From the NCBI GenBank assembly GCA_017792365.1, contig CP051229.1:1488001-1552000 (forward strand): a stretch of DNA of 64,000 nucleotides, given 5' to 3'. Under the pieces are notes generated by a model. It searched no databases and was not told the origin of the DNA. It was given only the letters and a program-made list of their open reading frames with translations. Source of the DNA: Hyphomonas sp. GTDB lineage: Bacteria; Pseudomonadota; Alphaproteobacteria; Caulobacterales; Hyphomonadaceae. Made by a program: the position numbers and the translations under genes. This document shows positions 63,751-64,000 of the stretch, in pieces (within the stretch, counting starts at the first letter, position 1; each line of letters starts with the position of its first letter).

Positions 63751-64000
63751 GTGACCGATTTCATTCGGTACGCCGCGTTCATTAGCTATTCGAGCGCGGA
63801 CTCCCAATTCGCAAGACGCCTTCACAAAGCGCTTGAAGGCTATGTCCTTCCCCGAAAGCTTGGGAGGTTTCATCTTGTTGGTGGCGGCAAACCTAACCGA
63901 GTTTATCCCGTATTCCGCGATCGCGAGGAGCTGAGCGCCGGCGATCTGGGCAAACGCATTGAATCCGCGCTGAGATCAAGCTTCGCACTGATTGTCGTGT
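63751..64000 (+). CDS. TIR-domain protein (partial, runs off the window)
   Basis: An open frame begins at GTG 63751, after GGGGAGAAC and an in-frame TGA at 63718-63720, which bounds the start, and reaches the window end (83 codons). The translation is a TIR domain: RYAAFISYSSADSQFARRLHKALE (box 1, FISYS...D), then VYPVFRDREELSAGDLG (box 2 region) and KRIESALRSSFALIVV. The NADase catalytic glutamate of bacterial TIR proteins would lie just past the edge. Such proteins, often with a C-terminal WD40/TPR or other sensor domain, belong to defence or signalling systems. Lower GC than its neighbours. Confidence 0.85.
   Translation, partial: MTDFIRYAAFISYSSADSQFARRLHKALEGYVLPRKLGRFHLVGGGKPNRVYPVFRDREELSAGDLGKRIESALRSSFALIVV

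Overview
The window is about 64 kb of GC-rich, densely coded DNA from an alphaproteobacterium. The xseB-ispA-dxs order, three TonB-dependent receptors, HWE/HisKA_2-type sensor kinase, DUF983, DUF885, VOC and YceI genes and the GC-rich codon use fit Caulobacterales, most likely a Hyphomonadaceae/Maricaulis-like relative; this placement is inference. No rRNA, tRNA, CRISPR array or transposase gene was seen.

Layout. 1-3.0 kb: isoprenoid operon (xseB, ispA, dxs, minus strand). 3.3-6.6 kb: histidine phosphatase, VOC protein, signal peptidase I and an MBL-fold hydrolase. 6.6-15.4 kb: alkyltransferase-like protein, YceI, a cytochrome b561-YceI fusion, tsaC, a histone H1-like basic protein, a membrane-anchored protein, an esterase, methionine aminopeptidase and a GAF sensor kinase. 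15.5-25.9 kb: FAD-linked oxidase, SDR, MscS channel, M16 peptidase, several VOC proteins and an aspartate aminotransferase. 26.6-33.9 kb: FkbM methyltransferase, hybrid histidine kinase, fatty acid desaturase, TetR regulator and a TonB-dependent receptor. 33.9-39.4 kb: YjbR, PhoX-like protein, uvrC, SRPBCC protein and sirtuin. 39.9-45.8 kb: two paralogous TonB-dependent receptors with near-identical terminators. 45.9-54.8 kb: secreted proteins, AraC regulator, saccharopine-dehydrogenase-like reductase, GNAT, DUF885, methyltransferase and acyl-CoA dehydrogenase. 54.8-57.3 kb: an accessory low-GC island with a membrane protein plus ComEC-like MBL hydrolase, then about 1 kb of repeats. 57.3-63.6 kb: nitroreductase, aspartyl protease, a redoxin/cytochrome c/copper-monooxygenase-like protein, DUF983, cupin lipoprotein, glyoxalase and crotonase. 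A TIR-domain gene starts at 63751 and runs off the end.

At least ten genes carry single-base indels in short homopolymers; in each case the neighbouring frame continues the same protein. I read this mainly as uncorrected sequencing error, so I annotate repaired gene spans. One apparent desaturase-TetR fusion is produced by such an indel.

Most promising leads: the two-gene membrane/MBL operon with an altered metal motif, the edge TIR gene, palindromic intergenic-type repeats carried in frame inside uvrC, the multi-domain redox/copper protein, and the duplicated receptors, one of which has a TAA codon where its paralogue encodes threonine.
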